A stretch of DNA of 64,000 nucleotides from Streptomyces sp. SJL17-4 (GTDB taxonomy: Bacteria; Actinomycetota; Actinomycetes; Streptomycetales; Streptomycetaceae): the NCBI RefSeq assembly GCF_036826855.1, contig NZ_CP104578.1, forward strand, positions 6,421,501 through 6,485,500, given 5' to 3'. The notes beneath the pieces were generated by a model. It saw nothing but the letters and a program-made list of their open reading frames with translations. It made no database searches and had not been told where the DNA came from. Below, piece by piece: positions 1 through 7,084 of this stretch (position 1 is its first letter; each line of letters opens with the position of its first letter). The translations under genes and the position numbers were made by a program.

Positions 1-88
1 CGGCCGCCACCAGGAGCCGGGCCTCGGCGGCGCCCTGGCCGCGCGCCGCGCCCGTCACGATCACGGTCTTGCCGGAGAGGGCGCTCAC
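1..88 (-). CDS. SDR oxidoreductase, N-terminal fragment (runs off the window)
   Basis: Only the first 29 codons are present. The minus-strand frame opens with GTG at 88 and reads MSALSGKTVIVTGAARGQGA, the first Rossmann strand and the TGxxxGxG-type NAD(P)-binding loop of short-chain dehydrogenases. The start overlaps the stop of the LLM gene upstream (GTGA), so the two are translationally coupled and probably act in the same oxidative pathway. Substrate cannot be told from this fragment. Confidence 0.8.
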   Translation of the reverse strand, partial: MSALSGKTVIVTGAARGQGAAEARLLVAA

Positions 89-1212
89 GCGGCGGCGTCC
101 GGTGCGCGGAAGTGCGGGATGACCTTCGTGCCCCACTGGCGGATGGTCTCCAGGCAGACCTCCTGCGGCACGGTTCCCATCTGGATCAGGCACATCACCT
201 CGTCGACGCCGATCTCCCGGAGCCGTTCGACGTACGCGATCGCCGTGGCGGCGTCCCCGTACGCGTGGTCGGTGTTGTAGGTGCCGGTGTCCACCGGCCG
301 GGCGGGGACGTTCGCCTCGTGCAGCCGGGCGATCAGCTCGTCCCGTTCGCGGGCGAGGGCGCCGGCGTGGTCCTCGTCCTCCGCGTAGCCGGTCGGCGCG
401 GGCGCGCCCCCGTACCAGTGGGCGATCGACTCGGCGAAGAAGCGCTGGCCGCGGGTGCCGAGCCGGAGCGCGCGGTCGGCGTCGTCCAGGACGACGGTCG
501 GGCAGAGGGCGGAGAAGTGGTCGTTGACCTCGGTGGAGACGAACCGCGACCCGTCCCGCGTGGCGAGGGCCTCGTCGTACACCGTGCGCATCGCGCGGAC
601 GTCGTCGGCGCCCGCGAACCCCATCACCAGGGCGCCGATGCCGAGTTCGGCCGCCTGCCGGAGCGACGCGTGCTGCGAACAGGCCATGAAGAGCGGCGGG
701 TGCGGGTGCTGGACCGGGTGGGGCAGGACCGCTCCGGGCCCGATGTCGAGCGAGCCGTGCCACTCGAACTCCGGCTCGCGCCACGCGGCGGCGAAGATCC
801 GCAGGGCCTCCTCGGTCTGCGGCCGGGTGTCCTCGGGGCGCACCCCGAACATCCGCATCTCCTGGCGGGTGGCGCCCCGCCCGGCGCCGATGTCGACCCG
901 GCCTCCGGAGAGCACGTCGAGCATGGCGGCGCGTTCGGCGACCCGGACGGGGTGCTGGTAGCCGAAGGGCATGGTGACCACGCCGTGGCCGACGCGGATG
1001 GTGTGGGTGCGGGCGGCGACCCAGGCCAGGAAGATCTCTGACGCGCTCATGTGGGCGTACTGGGTGAGGGAATGGTGTTCGACCGCCCAGATCCGGTCGA
1101 AGCCCATCTCCTCGGCGAGGACGGCCTGTTCGACGCAGTCGTGGATGACGCGGTGCTCGCGTGCGGGGGTTGGGTCGACGAGCTGTGCTTCGAAGATCAT
1201 GGAGAACTTCAC
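85..1212 (-). CDS. LLM class flavin-dependent oxidoreductase
   Basis: A 375-residue bacterial-luciferase-like protein. It begins MKFSMIFEAQLVDPTP and carries the family's early WAVEHHSLTQY segment, with a later GGGR/RVDIGAGRG phosphate-loop region near residues 100-115. Such TIM-barrel enzymes use FMN or F420 to oxidise small organic or CoA-linked substrates. It is coupled to a downstream SDR (GTGA overlap) and divergent from a PadR regulator, which probably controls it. It lies about 12 kb (about 2.5 kb without the inserted element) from a steroid-ring catabolic cluster, so a role in steroid or related breakdown is possible but is inference. Confidence 0.85.
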   Translation of the reverse strand: MKFSMIFEAQLVDPTPAREHRVIHDCVEQAVLAEEMGFDRIWAVEHHSLTQYAHMSASEIFLAWVAARTHTIRVGHGVVTMPFGYQHPVRVAERAAMLDVLSGGRVDIGAGRGATRQEMRMFGVRPEDTRPQTEEALRIFAAAWREPEFEWHGSLDIGPGAVLPHPVQHPHPPLFMACSQHASLRQAAELGIGALVMGFAGADDVRAMRTVYDEALATRDGSRFVSTEVNDHFSALCPTVVLDDADRALRLGTRGQRFFAESIAHWYGGAPAPTGYAEDEDHAGALARERDELIARLHEANVPARPVDTGTYNTDHAYGDAATAIAYVERLREIGVDEVMCLIQMGTVPQEVCLETIRQWGTKVIPHFRAPDAAA

Positions 1213-1322
1213 GAGGGAGCTCCTCCCGTTGGCAGTTGTTCGTGACGGGGCATCAGGTATGCCTAATCGAAATACTTCTAGCAGGCACAGGTGGAGGAGG
1301 GAAGGGCCGTAGACTTCCCGCC
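1213..1322. promoter_or_regulatory. Divergent promoter region of the LLM and PadR genes
   Basis: This 110-base gap separates two genes that start away from each other. It contains an AT-rich stretch near 1256-1280 (TATGCCTAATCGAAATACTT), much lower in GC than its surroundings and a plausible place for a -10 element and PadR operator. No clean palindrome was seen. An AGGAGG-like sequence near 1292-1300 lies rather far from the chosen PadR start. Confidence 0.4.
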
Positions 1323-1919
1323 GTGGACGAGAAGACGGAGGGGGCTCCGGAGCTGCCCGGGCTTCCGGCGACCAGCTGGGCGGTGCTCGGACTGCTCTCC
1401 CACGAGCGGGAGTTGTCCGGCTACGACATCAAGAAGTGGTCCGACCGGTCGCTGGGGCTCTTCTACTGGAGCCCGTCGTTCAGCCAGATCTACAGCGAGC
1501 TCAAGCGTCTGGAGAAGGCCGGGTTCGCCGACTCGCGCCTGGTCGCCCCGGAGGCCGGCTCGCGCGACAAACGCGTCTACCTGATCACCGGCGAGGGCCT
1601 CGCCGCCGTACGGCTCTGGGCCCGCACCGCCCCGCTCGACCCGCCGGTCCTCAAGCACGGGCCGATGCTCCGGCTCTGGCTCGGCCACCTCCTCGAACCC
1701 GAGCGGATGCGGGAGATCCTGGCCGCGCACCGCGCGTACGCCGAGGGCATGCGGCGGCGCGCCGAGGCCGACGCGGCGGACGCGTCGGCGGACGAGGCAT
1801 GGACGTACCCCCGGCTCACCCTCAGATGGGCCGAGCGGTACTACACCGCCGAGCGCGACCTGGCCGACGCCATGCTCGCGGACATCGAAGAGCTGGAGGG
1901 GGAACACCCATGGCACTGA
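1323..1919 (+). CDS. PadR family transcriptional regulator
   Basis: From GTG at 1323 the product is 198 residues. The N-terminal winged helix is recognisable (SWAVLGLLSHERELSGYDIKK, then FSQIYSELKRLEKAGF and a wing with RDKRVYLIT). The C-terminal part is the helical dimerisation region of the Vir_act_alpha_C type (MLRLWLGHLLEPERMREIL). PadR proteins repress neighbouring genes and respond to small ligands; the natural target here is the divergent LLM/SDR operon. The open frame continues upstream to 1161 but overlaps the LLM gene there, so the GTG at 1323 is preferred. The 3' end overlaps the next gene by 10 bases. Confidence 0.85.
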   Translation: MDEKTEGAPELPGLPATSWAVLGLLSHERELSGYDIKKWSDRSLGLFYWSPSFSQIYSELKRLEKAGFADSRLVAPEAGSRDKRVYLITGEGLAAVRLWARTAPLDPPVLKHGPMLRLWLGHLLEPERMREILAAHRAYAEGMRRRAEADAADASADEAWTYPRLTLRWAERYYTAERDLADAMLADIEELEGEHPWH

Positions 1920-2629
1920 GCCTGCGGAAGGTCGAGGAGACCGCGCCCGCGCTGGTGAGTCTCTACAAGCAGGCGGGGGAGTCGCTGCGACGGCACGGGA
2001 TCGACGGGCAGCGCGTCGCCGTCTACCTCGTCGTCGACTACTCGGGGTCGATGAAGCCGTACTACGCCGGCGGCGCCGTCCAGGCCCTGGCCGACCGGGT
2101 GCTGGGGCTCTCCGCGCAGCTCGACGACGACGGGCGGGTGCCCGTCGTCTTCTTCTCCACCGACATCGACGCCGAGACCGAGATCCGGCTCGACGACCAC
2201 GCCGGCCGGATCGACCGGATCGTCGCCGGGCTCGGGCACATGGGAAAGACCAGCTACCACCTGGCCATGGACGCCGTCATCGACCACTACCTCGACAGCG
2301 GCTCCACCGCGCCCGCGCTCGTCGTGTTCCAGACCGACGGCGGGCCGATCAACAAGCTCGCGGCCGAGCGGTACGTGTGCAAGGCGGCCCGGCTGCCGAT
2401 CTTCTGGCAGTTCATCGGCTTCGGCGACCCCGGAAGCCGGCAGTTCGACTTCCTGCGCCGACTCGACGAGCTCGACGTGCCGACGAAGCGACCCGTCGAC
2501 AACTCCGGGTTCTTCCACGCGGGTCAGGACCCGAGCCGGATCGCGGACGCGGAGCTGTACGACAGGCTCGTCGCCGAGTTCCCGGTGTGGCTCGCGGCGG
2601 CGCGGCGGCAGGGAATCGTCCGCCCGTGA
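1910..2629 (+). CDS. VWA domain protein, TerF/TerY type
   Basis: A 239-residue protein made almost entirely of one von Willebrand A domain. The MIDAS motif DYSGSMKPYY (Asp43, Ser45, Ser47) follows a hydrophobic strand, as in the VWA_TerF-like proteins linked to tellurium-resistance/TerD gene sets. No other ter gene is in the window. The ATG at 1910 has a strong GGAGGGGGA ribosome site just upstream, inside the PadR gene, so the two are co-transcribed. Probable cytoplasmic metal-dependent binding protein; partner unknown. Confidence 0.8.
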   Translation: MALSLRKVEETAPALVSLYKQAGESLRRHGIDGQRVAVYLVVDYSGSMKPYYAGGAVQALADRVLGLSAQLDDDGRVPVVFFSTDIDAETEIRLDDHAGRIDRIVAGLGHMGKTSYHLAMDAVIDHYLDSGSTAPALVVFQTDGGPINKLAAERYVCKAARLPIFWQFIGFGDPGSRQFDFLRRLDELDVPTKRPVDNSGFFHAGQDPSRIADAELYDRLVAEFPVWLAAARRQGIVRP

Positions 2630-2700
2630 AGCCGGGTGCCGGGCCCGGTCCAGCCGCTCCTGCGGAAACCGTTGGCCCTCGCCCGTGCCGCCGGTGGAGC

Positions 2701-3057
2701 ATGACCGGCATGACCTCTCTCGTACGACACGTCACCATCGACTGCACCGACGCCTACGCCCTCGCCACCTTCTGGGCGCAGGCCCTGGACTCCAAGGTCT
2801 CCCCCGACGACGCGCCGGGAGACGAGGAGGCGCTGGTCGAGACGCCCGGGGCCGCCCTCCTCTTCATCCAGGTCCCCGAGGCGAAGGCGGTCAAGAACCG
2901 CGTCCACCTCGACCTCCAGCCGCAGGACCGCACCCGTGACGAGGAGGTCGAGCGGCTGCTCGGCCTCGGCGCGACCCTCCTCGACGACCGTCGGAACCCG
3001 GACGGCACCGGCTGGGCGACCCTGGGCGACCCCAACACCTCTGACTACCAGTTCTGA
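2701..3057 (+). pseudogene. VOC (glyoxalase/bleomycin-resistance) gene, 5' part, cut by the integrated element
   Basis: Codons 1-109 are host sequence (MTGMTSLVRHVTIDCTDAY... ending GWATLG). At 3028 the reading frame crosses into the element and continues with only nine foreign residues (DPNTSDYQF) before a stop at 3055-3057. The missing C-terminus is found intact at 12571-12672, where it reads DPEGNEFCVERS. The Glu of the GNEFC strand is usually the last metal ligand of this fold and is lost from the 118-residue truncated product. The uninterrupted protein would be 142 residues. Start may be ATG 2701 or ATG 2710. Confidence 0.85.
3003..3054. other. attL of the serine-integrase element
   Basis: Left junction. 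The attB half (GACCCTGGGC) lies left and the attP half (CCCCAACACC...CAGTTCT) right of the GA dinucleotide at 3028-3029. The pentamer GACCC is shared with attR at 12571-12575. The right arm, read on the opposite strand, matches the outer arm at attR in about 18 of 25 positions, which is the inverted symmetry expected of an attP cut in two. Confidence 0.8.
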
Positions 3058-3088
3058 GCTTACGCGCACGTCAGAGAACACAGAAGCC

Positions 3089-3122
3089 CCGCACGGCAGT
3101 TGAGCCGCACGGGGCGTTTTGC
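3089..3122. terminator. Hairpin terminator near the left end of the element
   Basis: GCCCCG...CGGGGC arms with an inner CGG/CCG stem around a CAGTTGA loop, followed on the plus strand by GTTTT. It lies between the truncated VOC gene and the minus-strand gene ending at 3136, and could stop transcription from either side. Confidence 0.6.
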
Positions 3123-3135
3123 TGTCTGCGAGGGG

Positions 3136-3342
3136 CTACGCGCGCCGCTGACCCTCTCCGGGCATCGGACCGGGGATCATGGCCACGGCGTGGCTCGGGC
3201 AACCCCAGAGGACCACTCCGGGGCCACTCTGACGCTCGACGTAGCCGACTTCCACGGGCGCCCATGTCCATTGCTTGCAGCGGGAGCATCGCGCACCGGA
3301 CTTACCCGGCGTGGACTCGGCGGTGAGGGCTTCGCGGGTCAT
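3136..3342 (-). CDS. Small Cys-containing protein of the element, unknown function
   Basis: 68 residues. One CxxC pair (CSRCKQW, residues 19-22) and a later WGCPSH could form a small zinc knuckle. The central VERQSGPGVVLWGC segment is closely echoed by VERQSGPPAVVYRHSKC in the 66-residue protein at 5935-6135, so the two look like paralogues. Its ATG overlaps the stop of the upstream gene (ATGA), so it is translationally coupled to the membrane protein at 3339-3725. I do not recognise the family. Confidence 0.65.
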   Translation of the reverse strand: MTREALTAESTPGKSGARCSRCKQWTWAPVEVGYVERQSGPGVVLWGCPSHAVAMIPGPMPGEGQRRA

Positions 3343-3725
3343 GCGGTCACCGCCACGGCGAGCGCGGCGAGGGTTTCGAAGTGGTCCCCCTCGTAGCCGT
3401 AGGGGTAGTCCACGCCGAGCGTGGCGAGGACGGCTGCCGTCCGCCGTTCGCTAATCACTCCGAGCCGCATGGTGTCGTCGGCGAGGACGTAGGGGCGGAT
3501 AAGGGTGGTGTCCTCGCCCCGGAGCGGGGTGTGTCGAGCCCGGACGTGTGCGGGGGTCGGGGTGGGCCACGGCTTCATGTGGGGGCCGGTCAGGGTGGCC
3601 AGGGTCTCGGGGGTGCGGTACGCGGCGGAGTGGCGTCCGGGGCGTCGCGGGGTGAGTCCGAGGGCGCACCACAGGATGAGCAGCAGCCCCATTCCGATGG
3701 CTGCGAGGGCGATAAACTCGCGCAT
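3339..3725 (-). CDS. Small single-pass membrane protein of the element
   Basis: 128 residues. The first 24 residues are a membrane segment (EFIALAAIGMGLLLILWCAL) with few charges before it, followed by a basic stretch (TPRRPGRH) that predicts a cytoplasmic tail. The rest is soluble and has no motif I recognise. The ATG at 3725 has a GGGAG ribosome site nine bases upstream. It is the first gene of a two-gene unit with 3136-3342 and diverges from the GntR gene, which is its likely regulator. Confidence 0.7.
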   Translation of the reverse strand: MREFIALAAIGMGLLLILWCALGLTPRRPGRHSAAYRTPETLATLTGPHMKPWPTPTPAHVRARHTPLRGEDTTLIRPYVLADDTMRLGVISERRTAAVLATLGVDYPYGYEGDHFETLAALAVAVTA

Positions 3726-3815
3726 GTCTTTCAGCTCCCAAAAGCTGATTGGCGGAGCCCCGGCAGACCGGTCCTAAGCGGTCTGCCGGGGCGATTCAGT
3801 TCCGAGAGTAGGCCC

Positions 3816-3853
3816 TTACGTCAAGGCACGTAAAGTCTTGTAAAGGCACGTCA
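3816..3853. promoter_or_regulatory. Repeat-rich operator/promoter region between the GntR gene and the leftward operon
   Basis: AAGGCACGT occurs at 3823-3831 and again at 3843-3851, 20 bases (two helical turns) apart. The first copy also lies in an inverted repeat, TTACGT-CAAGGC-ACGTAA (3816-3833). On the minus strand the same DNA offers TTGACG as a possible -35 for the operon starting at 3725. This is the expected layout for autoregulation by the adjacent GntR protein. Confidence 0.5.
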
Positions 3854-3905
3854 ATGGACATGGCCTGATGTGCTCTGTTGAGTGAGCCCCGCTACCGTTC
3901 ATGGC

Positions 3906-4196
3906 ATGGATTACGGCCCAGATGACGAGATCGAGCGGGACGCACCCGAGCCCCCGTTTCACCAGCTAGCGGGCATCCTGCGTGCGCGTATTGCTCGGGG
4001 TGACTGGAAGCCGCGCCGCCCCATCCCGTCAGAGACCCGTCTGTGTGAGGAGTACGAGCTGTCCCGTCCAACGGTTCGGCGGGCGATTGCCGCCTTGGTG
4101 AACGATGGACTCGTGTTCGTTGTGCCGCAGCGAGGGACGTACGTTGCTGAGCCCGCCGGCTCGGGCAGCGGGACCGACGACCAGGCCGACGCGTAG
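3906..4196 (+). CDS. GntR family transcriptional regulator
   Basis: About 96 residues, essentially only the winged-helix DNA-binding domain: PPFHQLAGILRARIARGDW, then LCEEYELSRPTVRRAIAAL and the wing VVPQRGTYVAEP. No ligand-binding domain follows, as in small KorSA/KorA-like regulators of actinobacterial mobile elements. The ATG at 3906 is assumed; an in-frame GTG at 3882 would add eight residues, and neither has a good ribosome site, so the mRNA may be leaderless. It probably represses itself and the leftward operon at the repeats just upstream. Confidence 0.8.
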   Translation: MDYGPDDEIERDAPEPPFHQLAGILRARIARGDWKPRRPIPSETRLCEEYELSRPTVRRAIAALVNDGLVFVVPQRGTYVAEPAGSGSGTDDQADA

Positions 4197-4211
4197 TCGA
4201 GGGGCAGGGAA

Positions 4212-4252
4212 GCCCCGCCCATGCGCCTCGGGGGATGACGCACAAGCGGGGC
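4212..4252. terminator. Bidirectional hairpin terminator
   Basis: GCCCCGC ... GCGGGGC arms with an inner TGCG/CGCA pairing. It lies between the convergent GntR gene (ends 4196) and methyltransferase gene (ends 4273). Confidence 0.6.
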
Positions 4253-4272
4253 AGTCTTGCGGTTCAGTCCCG

Positions 4273-5445
4273 TCAGAGGACGTGCTGATCGGGACTGTCC
4301 AGCCATGCGGACTCGCCCGTTGCGGTCACTGTCAGTCCGAACCGCACCGGGCCGGGGCGGTCGTGCCGCAGCCACCAGGCGTGCGCGGCTTCAACTTCGT
4401 TCCACAGTTTGCGCGGGCCGTACTGCCACACGGTGAACCGGTCGTCTGACTTCCCGTCCCAGTCCACGGCTGCCCACGACGTGGCGTCGGTAGTGGCGAC
4501 CCACAGTCGGGACGCCACCCCTTCCACGTCGGGATTGTCGTGCCACGTCCACCACACGTCACGGAGCTGTAGCCCCATGGCGAACTGCGCATCGAGATCG
4601 TCGCCAGCCACCCGCCACGGTGGAAGGGTGGTAGTCGACTCGTCGGGCTGGTGGTCGTCACGCACCACGTCACGGAAGATCCGCAGGTCTGTGCGCTGGC
4701 CCCTCATGAGCATGAACGCGGAGTGCGGCGAGAACGGGCCCGACGCGCTTCCGCTGTCGTCCACGGTCATGCGGAGCAGCCCGTAGCAGACCCACGGACT
4801 TTCCCACGGGGTGAGGATGACGCCCCCGGGCTTCACCTGGTCGACCCACGGACGCGGGACAGACCGCACGGAGCACGTCGCCACGAGTCGGTCATACGGC
4901 GCGTTGTCCGTGTACCCCTCGGCCCCGTCCCTGGTCACCACAGCAGCGGTGACGCCCTCTTTTCGTAGACGTTCCCCGGCTTCCCTCGCCAACGCGGGGT
5001 CGACTTCCACGGTCGTCACGTTCCCCGGGCCGGCGACATGGGCCAGAAGACCCGCGTGCCACCCTGTTCCGGTGCCGATCTCCAGGACCCTGTGTCCCTC
5101 GTGCACGTCGAGCATGTGCAGCATCCGGAACACGATGCTCGGGGCGCTCGCGGACGAAGACGCCCACCGCTCGCCGTCGTCGGGGTCCTGGCCGTCGTTG
5201 ATTTGCGTCACGACGGAATCATTGGCGTAGACCGCGCGGAGCCACGTTTCGGGGGCGTCCGCCCGGTTACACGGCTCCAGTGCATCACCCAGAAAGATGC
5301 GCTCGGGAACGAACGCGGACCGGGGAACATTCCATGCGGCACGCTCCCACTCGGGCGTCACCGGCGCGCCCATGTCGTCGTTCACCGCGCCGAGCAGATC
5401 GCGCAGGGCGATTCGCTCGGACGCGACGAGTTTCGGTGTCGTCAC
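4273..5445 (-). CDS. SAM-dependent methyltransferase, protein-isoaspartate-methyltransferase-like
   Basis: 390 residues from a GTG start. A PIMT-like N-terminal part carries the SAM-binding motif VLEIGTGTGWHAGLLA followed by VTTVEVDPALA. A long C-terminal domain continues to about residue 390, well beyond a housekeeping PIMT of roughly 200-220 residues. This two-part architecture recalls the TgmC-type methyltransferases that accompany ATP-grasp-made peptides in actinomycetes. No ATP-grasp gene is in the element. The start lies five bases after the stop of the 44-residue peptide gene, so the two are tightly coupled and the peptide is a possible substrate. Function is inferred. Confidence 0.75.
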   Translation of the reverse strand: MTTPKLVASERIALRDLLGAVNDDMGAPVTPEWERAAWNVPRSAFVPERIFLGDALEPCNRADAPETWLRAVYANDSVVTQINDGQDPDDGERWASSSASAPSIVFRMLHMLDVHEGHRVLEIGTGTGWHAGLLAHVAGPGNVTTVEVDPALAREAGERLRKEGVTAAVVTRDGAEGYTDNAPYDRLVATCSVRSVPRPWVDQVKPGGVILTPWESPWVCYGLLRMTVDDSGSASGPFSPHSAFMLMRGQRTDLRIFRDVVRDDHQPDESTTTLPPWRVAGDDLDAQFAMGLQLRDVWWTWHDNPDVEGVASRLWVATTDATSWAAVDWDGKSDDRFTVWQYGPRKLWNEVEAAHAWWLRHDRPGPVRFGLTVTATGESAWLDSPDQHVL

Positions 5446-5450
5446 CTGCG

Positions 5451-5585
5451 TCAGTCTTCCTTCTTGTGCTTCGGCGGGTCCTTCGGCTTGGCGGTGTCGG
5501 ACGACGGCTTGGACGTACCCGGGTCCTTCCCCCCGGAGTGCTGCCCGTTGCCTCCGCTGCCGCCCTTACCCGTTCCCCATCCCAT
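5451..5585 (-). CDS. 44-residue Gly/Lys-rich peptide, possible substrate of the coupled methyltransferase
   Basis: ATG at 5585 with a GAGAGGGA ribosome site. The product starts MGWGTGKGGSGGNGQHSGG and ends with a Pro/Lys-rich tail, KPKDPPKHKKED. It has no cysteine, no membrane segment and no hydrophobic core, so it should be unstructured. It contains Asp-Pro and Ser/Asp-rich spots (GGKDPG, SSDTAKPKDPP) of the sort a PIMT-like enzyme could act on. It ends five bases before the methyltransferase start. It could be a modified-peptide precursor or a small accessory protein. I do not recognise a named family. Confidence 0.6.
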   Translation of the reverse strand: MGWGTGKGGSGGNGQHSGGKDPGTSKPSSDTAKPKDPPKHKKED

Positions 5586-5728
5586 GGCGTTCCCTCTCTT
5601 GGTTACGTACGAATCTTGGGAACCCGCCCGGTGGTCTCACGTCCCCACATGGGCCCCACCGGACGGGTGTGGTGCACCCGAGCGCACCGGTCTGCATCGC
5701 GCGAAGTGTGCTCGGGAAGTCTTCGGGG

Positions 5729-5935
5729 CTATTCGGCCCCGACGGAAAATCTCGGCGGCGTGGTGCCTGGCGGGAAGTACACGACTCCGGATCGGGGATC
5801 TTGAGCCCCGCCGTACGCCGTCCACCAGCCCTCGGGAGAGCCCCTGTACGGGCTGTCAGGAGAGTCGAGCAGGCTCACCAGTTCCGGGGCGGGGGGTGGC
5901 CTCGCAGGACGCCTCTGGAGCCGCGCAGGGGCCAT
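5729..5935 (-). CDS. Hypothetical 67-residue protein of the element
   Basis: ATG at 5935 overlaps the stop of the gene upstream (ATGA), the best evidence that it is translated. The chain is Pro/Arg-rich at the N-terminus and then reads ELVSLLDSPDSPYRGSPEGW followed by an aromatic/Gly segment (GVVYFPPG). No motif is recognised. The 143 bases between it and the 44-residue peptide gene hold no convincing gene and may contain that gene's promoter (AT-rich GATTCGTACGTAACC near 5604-5618). Confidence 0.55.
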   Translation of the reverse strand: MAPARLQRRPARPPPAPELVSLLDSPDSPYRGSPEGWWTAYGGAQDPRSGVVYFPPGTTPPRFSVGAE

Positions 5936-6135
5936 CAGGCGCGCCGGTACTGCTTGGCGCACTTGCTGTGCCGGTAGACCACGGCGGGAGGTCCCGACTG
6001 TCGTTCCACCGATCCCCGGCGGCAGGGCTCAAGAACCCCGATCGGCTCGCTGCACTCGGGGCAGGTCACCCCCTCGGGCGCGTACGTCGCGTACTCGTCC
6101 CTGCGGGCGTCCGTGTCTCTGGTCGTACTCGCCAT
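5935..6135 (-). CDS. Small zinc-knuckle-like protein of the element
   Basis: 66 residues from ATG 6135, with a GAGGGGA ribosome site eight bases upstream. A CPECSEP pair and a distal HSKC suggest a C2HC zinc knuckle; an extra Cys lies between (LEPCRRG). The VERQSGPPAVVYRHSKC segment matches the 68-residue protein at 3136-3342. It is coupled to the 67-residue protein downstream. Probably nucleic-acid binding or structural, but unproven. Confidence 0.65.
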   Translation of the reverse strand: MASTTRDTDARRDEYATYAPEGVTCPECSEPIGVLEPCRRGSVERQSGPPAVVYRHSKCAKQYRRA

Positions 6136-6225
6136 CGCTGGTGTCCCCTCACGTGGTCCGACGACGACCACGCTAGGGAGAGAGAAACCCCAACTCCCAT
6201 GTGATTGCACGAGGTTGCACGCGAG

Positions 6226-7074
6226 TTATCCGAGAGCGTCCAGCGCCGATGTGATCAGCGCACGAGCGGCGGCCCCGTAGACAGCCAGCGCCGCCAGTTC
6301 CGCGAACGTCTCGGCATACATGGCCACCTCGCTGGGCTGCGTGATCGTGAGGTAGCCGGAGATCAATTCGACGTTGACTTGGGCCGTGTCGTAGATCCAG
6401 AACCCCTCAGCCGGCCAGCGCTCCCGATCGGGCCGCATGGGCACAACTCCCAAGCTGACATTGGGAAGTGAGGCAATCGAGATCAGGTGACCAAGCTGCC
6501 CGGACATGACCTCAGCGCCGCCGATTCCGGCCCGCAACACGGACTCTTCAACGAGGAACGCAAACCGCCGGTCACCTTCGTACAGCACCCGCTGACGTTC
6601 CATGCGAGCGGCTACGGCGTCGGCCACATCGTCCACCAGGCCGCGCCGCCGCTGAATCGCGTGGAGCGCTGCCGTGGTGTACGGCTGCGTCTGAATCATG
6701 CCGGGTACGAGCCACGACGAGTAGGACCGGAAACGGCGGGTCCGCTGATAGAGCGGCAAGCGCGCTTCCTGCGCCTGCTTGAGCCCGGCCCTCTCCATAC
6801 GGCGCCAGTTGACCCACATGCCCTCTGCGTTCCGCAGCGAGGCAATCAGGTCCTCGGTCTGGTCCTCGGCACCGCACGCCTGACACCAGGCCCGAATGTC
6901 GTCAGCGGACGGGGGCGTCTTGGCGTTCATGATCCGGGACGACTTGGACCGGCTCCACCCGCAGCGCTCAGCCAGGTCAAGACCGGTCAGCCCAGCATCC
7001 CGGCAGAGATCCGCGAGACGTTTCGCAAGAGCCTGCCGGGCCTGCTGGGCGCTGGAAGATGCAGAGACAGCCAT
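6226..7074 (-). CDS. XRE/HTH regulator with C-terminal DUF5753 domain
   Basis: 282 residues. The N-terminal HTH reads LAKRLADLCRDAGLTGLDLA followed by RCGWSRSKSSRIMN. The rest is the long DUF5753 sensor-like domain common in Streptomyces (FRSYSSWLVPGMIQTQPYTT, later GEVVPMRPDR-type and YLTITQPSEV segments). Such proteins are usually paired with small DUF397 or, as here, DUF6879 genes. The ATG at 7074 is eleven bases after the DUF6879 stop; no good ribosome site is seen, so expression may depend on coupling. Its operator may be the inverted repeat at 7901-7919. Confidence 0.85.
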   Translation of the reverse strand: MAVSASSSAQQARQALAKRLADLCRDAGLTGLDLAERCGWSRSKSSRIMNAKTPPSADDIRAWCQACGAEDQTEDLIASLRNAEGMWVNWRRMERAGLKQAQEARLPLYQRTRRFRSYSSWLVPGMIQTQPYTTAALHAIQRRRGLVDDVADAVAARMERQRVLYEGDRRFAFLVEESVLRAGIGGAEVMSGQLGHLISIASLPNVSLGVVPMRPDRERWPAEGFWIYDTAQVNVELISGYLTITQPSEVAMYAETFAELAALAVYGAAARALITSALDALG

Positions 7075-7084
7075 GGGTGCGTGA

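Noticed and set aside
1161..1322. A longer PadR protein starting at 1161
   Set aside because: The extension overlaps the divergent LLM gene and reads as its antisense; the conserved winged helix begins after 1360.
5560..5690. A 43-codon minus-strand frame (MQTGALGCTTPVRWGPCGDV…) between the 67- and 44-residue genes
   Set aside because: It overlaps the peptide start in another frame, lacks a ribosome site, and is no better than chance.
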